From positions 1 to 6,900 of the forward strand of contig JBJDZM010000089.1 in the NCBI GenBank assembly GCA_051867975.1: 6,900 bases of DNA, in the 5' to 3' direction. Both the position numbers and the translations under genes were made by a program. A model generated the notes under the pieces. The model searched no databases and had not been told where the DNA came from. It saw nothing but the letters and a program-made list of their open reading frames with translations. Positions 5,108 through 6,900 of the stretch are shown here, in pieces. Source of the stretch: SVTX01 sp051867975. Lineage in GTDB: Bacteria; Bacillota; Clostridia; Oscillospirales; CAG-272. Numbering within the stretch: position 1 is the stretch's first letter; each line of letters begins with the position of its first letter.

Positions 5108-6549
5108 TATCGTTTGAGTTTTTTGCCTTTTCGGCACTCGCACTCCTGCTTTACGCGGTTTTCCCGAAGCGCGCGCGGTGGGGCGTACTTTGCGCCGTGA
5201 GTCTGCTTTTTTACCTTGCGTCGGGGGTATATTCTTTGCTTTGCGTTGTCGCGATTTCGCTTATTTCATACGCCTTTGCGCTGTGCCTTGAAAAAAGTCG
5301 GCTACAGGGGAGAAAATCAGCACGGAAAACGCTATTGTCGGCAGGAGTCGCTGTGATTGTGGCGGCGTGGCTCTCGACAAAATATTTTACGAACGGCACT
5401 TTGCCCCTCGGCATCTCATTTTTCTCGCTGAGGGCTATCTCCTACCTATTTGAGGTCGGGCGGGGGAGAGAGCGCGCGCAGAAAAATTTTTTCAAATTTT
5501 TGCTCTTTATCGCTTGGTTTCCCGCGGCTCTGCTCGGTCCTGTCACAAGCTACGGAGAGATATCGGACTCGCTTTACTCGGGCAGGCTTGCCACGACGGA
5601 AGAGAGCGTTTCGGGGCTTTTGCGCGTCGCGTGGGGAATTTTCAAAAAGGTCGTGATTGCGAACGCGCTCGTCTCGCCGCTCTCAAAAATTGCCGCGGAG
5701 AGTCAGACGTATACGGGCGCGTACCTGCTTTTTCTGCTGATCTTTTACTCGGCACAGATCTATTGCGACTTCTCGGGCGGAATAGACATCGCGCTCGGTG
5801 TGTCGGCGCTTTTCGGTGTCGCTCTGCCCGAAAACTTCGACCGCCCCTTCTCCTCAACGTCTCTGCGTGAGTTCTGGAACAGGTGGCACATAACGCTCGG
5901 CGAGTGGTTTGAGCGCTACGTTTTCTATCCGCTCTCGCTCTCAAAGCCGATGCAAAGGCTGTCGCGCGCCGCAAGAGCGCACCTCGGGGTCGGCGTAGGC
6001 AAAAAAATTCCCGTGTATATCGCGACGATGGTCACGTGGCTTTTGACGGGACTCTGGCACGGCGCAAGCATAAATTTTGTCGTGTGGGGGCTTACGAACG
6101 GCACTCTGGTGCTCCTGTCGCAGGGAATGTCGCCCGCCTTTGAGAAATTTTACGAAAGGCACCCGAAATTAAAGGAAAAGAGAGCGGCTTTGGACTGCCT
6201 TGCAAGGGTGCGAGTCTTTTTTGTCATCGGGGCGGTCAGACTGCTTGACCTCTACCGAAGTCCGCTCACATTACTTGGACTGCTCGGCTCGGTCTTCTCT
6301 GACGGCGAGAGCTACGTGCGCCTTCCGTCGGAGATCTTCACGCTTATATCGCCATCCACCGCGCTTACGGTTCTCGTCTCTCTCTTTGCCGTTTTCCTTG
6401 TCGGCAAAAGGAAAATCAAGGCGTCGGAAATCGCAAAAAAGCCCTGCCTTGCGGCGGCGTGCGTCTTTCTGCTCCTCGGCGCGTCCGCCGTCCTCGGCAC
6501 CTACGGTGAAGGCTTCAACTCGGGCGATTTTATTTATTCGCAGTATTGA
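5098..6549 (+). CDS. MBOAT-family acyltransferase, DltB/AlgI-like (483 aa)
   Basis: A polytopic membrane protein with many hydrophobic segments spread over its length. The MBOAT signatures are clear: LPLGISFF (102-109), YCDFSGGIDIALG (222-234), FWNRWHITLGEW with His264, and LTGLWHGASINF with the invariant catalytic His321. The C-terminus ends DFIYSQY, like the FIYFQF ends of AlgI-type proteins, so it appears complete; 483 aa is closer to AlgI than to the roughly 400 aa of classical DltB. It should take the aminoacyl group from the carrier protein on the inner face and transfer it across the membrane to a lipid, polymer or protein acceptor. ATG 5098 overlaps the carrier gene by 10 bases, with only a close AGGA upstream, so translation is probably coupled. 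No DltD, DHHW or SGNH partner follows in the window, so the final acceptor step is unknown. Confidence 0.92.
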   Translation: MSLISFEFFAFSALALLLYAVFPKRARWGVLCAVSLLFYLASGVYSLLCVVAISLISYAFALCLEKSRLQGRKSARKTLLSAGVAVIVAAWLSTKYFTNGTLPLGISFFSLRAISYLFEVGRGRERAQKNFFKFLLFIAWFPAALLGPVTSYGEISDSLYSGRLATTEESVSGLLRVAWGIFKKVVIANALVSPLSKIAAESQTYTGAYLLFLLIFYSAQIYCDFSGGIDIALGVSALFGVALPENFDRPFSSTSLREFWNRWHITLGEWFERYVFYPLSLSKPMQRLSRAARAHLGVGVGKKIPVYIATMVTWLLTGLWHGASINFVVWGLTNGTLVLLSQGMSPAFEKFYERHPKLKEKRAALDCLARVRVFFVIGAVRLLDLYRSPLTLLGLLGSVFSDGESYVRLPSEIFTLISPSTALTVLVSLFAVFLVGKRKIKASEIAKKPCLAAACVFLLLGASAVLGTYGEGFNSGDFIYSQY

Positions 6550-6578
6550 GAATGGATGCGGGGAGACGAGGGAGACGC

Positions 6579-6602
6579 GCTACTTTCTTGAAAGAAAGTA
6601 GC
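6579..6602 (+). terminator. Hairpin at the end of the dlt-like operon
   Basis: GCTACTTTCTT (6579-6589) and AAGAAAGTAGC (6592-6602) are perfect complements with GA between, 30 bases after the MBOAT stop codon. A T-run is lacking, so it is an imperfect intrinsic terminator, or a dispersed hairpin reused as one. Being a palindrome it would act in both directions. Confidence 0.55.
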
Positions 6603-6619
6603 AAAGAACTTTCCTGATA

Positions 6620-6845
6620 TTTGGGTTCTAACTAAGGTGAAGTAACGTTGAAATTTGCAGAGCAAATTTCAACCTACTGAGATGTTCCGTGTTGGAACAG
6701 TATTGAACCCAGCCACATGCATCGTGAAGTTGAACTAAATCAAAGTCAATTTGATGCAAACCGCTCCCTGCAAGCAGGGAGTCCGAGTACTATTTTGAAC
6801 CCAGCCGAGATAGTGATTTTAAATTTGAAGTCTCTCTAAGTTAAA
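6620..6845 (+). repeat. Modular multi-hairpin dispersed repeat, copy 2
   Basis: Same orientation as copy 1. In order: GGGTTCTAACT (6623-6633); a perfect 12-bp stem GTTGAAATTTGC/GCAAATTTCAAC with AGA loop (6647-6673); CTACTGAGAT; stem GTTCC/GGAAC (6684-6698); TTGAACCCAGCC (6703-6714); TGAACTAAATCAAAGTCAA (6731-6749); GCAAACCG, stem CTCCCTG/CAGGGAG with CAAG loop (6764-6781), TCCGAGTACT; a second TTGAACCCAGCC (6795-6806); then AAGTCTCTCTAAGTTAAAGA. GGGTTC at 6623-6628 can pair with GAACCC at 6705-6710 or 6797-6802, which would close a branched structure. It has one TCCGAGT hairpin where copy 1 has three. No gene is seen. Confidence 0.8.
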
Positions 6846-6900
6846 GATAGATTTGCGCCACGGCAAGCCGTAGGGCGGGGGCTTGTCTCCCGCCGCAAAC
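6846..6900 (+). repeat. GC-rich hairpin repeat, plus copy at window end
   Basis: Starts GATAGATTTGCGCC like the copies at 2956 and 3034. The first stem is ACGGC/GCCGT (6860-6871), where the other copies have ATGGT/ATCGT; the second is GGCGGGGG with TCCCGCC. The repeat may continue past the window. Confidence 0.85.

Noticed and set aside
6620..6720. tRNA-like or known riboswitch fold from GGGTTC and the two following stems
   Set aside because: No acceptor stem, anticodon arm or T-loop consensus, and no riboswitch core I recognise; better described as a novel modular repeat.

Overview
The window looks like chromosomal DNA of a Gram-positive, probably gut-type Clostridia (Oscillospirales-like) bacterium. 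The basis is consensus sigma-A promoters (TTGACA/TTGACT, 17 bp, TATAAT), AAGGAG ribosome sites, LexA-like boxes of the Firmicutes GAAC-N4-GTTC type, a teichoic-acid-D-alanylation-like gene set, and many GC-rich hairpin repeats between genes. The lineage is an inference; there is no rRNA or other marker here.

Layout. 1-80: a decayed copy of a dispersed hairpin repeat. About 116-256: an array of 32-bp units, each joining a LexA-like palindrome to TTTTCCACA, in front of a perfect promoter (312-340) that carries a further, degenerate palindrome in its spacer. 505-774: a small gene resembling the N-terminal DUF6291-type domain of phage/mobile-element proteins. 775-1130: hairpins and a 5-6-bp microsatellite. 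1132-1160: a second consensus promoter driving 1190-2524, a membrane-anchored extracellular transglutaminase-like protein with Ig-like domains. 2525-3341: about 800 bp without a gene, made of a terminator-like hairpin, a modular multi-hairpin repeat and several GC-rich hairpin repeats in both orientations. 3342-6549: a tightly overlapping three-gene operon, adenylation enzyme (DltA-like), carrier protein (DltC-like) and MBOAT acyltransferase (DltB/AlgI-like). 6550-6900: terminator-like hairpin, then a second copy of the multi-hairpin repeat in the same orientation.

How the genes fit together. The operon should activate an amino acid (D-alanine is the default guess) as an aminoacyl-adenylate, load it on the 4'-phosphopantetheine arm of the carrier, and pass it through the MBOAT to an acceptor outside the cell. 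No DltD or other SGNH/DHHW partner lies in the window, and the gene order (A-C-B) is not the classical dltABCD. The transglutaminase-like protein also faces outward but has its own promoter and terminator, so a shared role is only a guess.

Most worth a second look: the helically phased 32-bp regulatory array with its small phage-like gene, the modular hairpin repeats whose stems differ by compensatory changes, and the fact that the operon lies between direct copies of that repeat about 3.9 kb apart.
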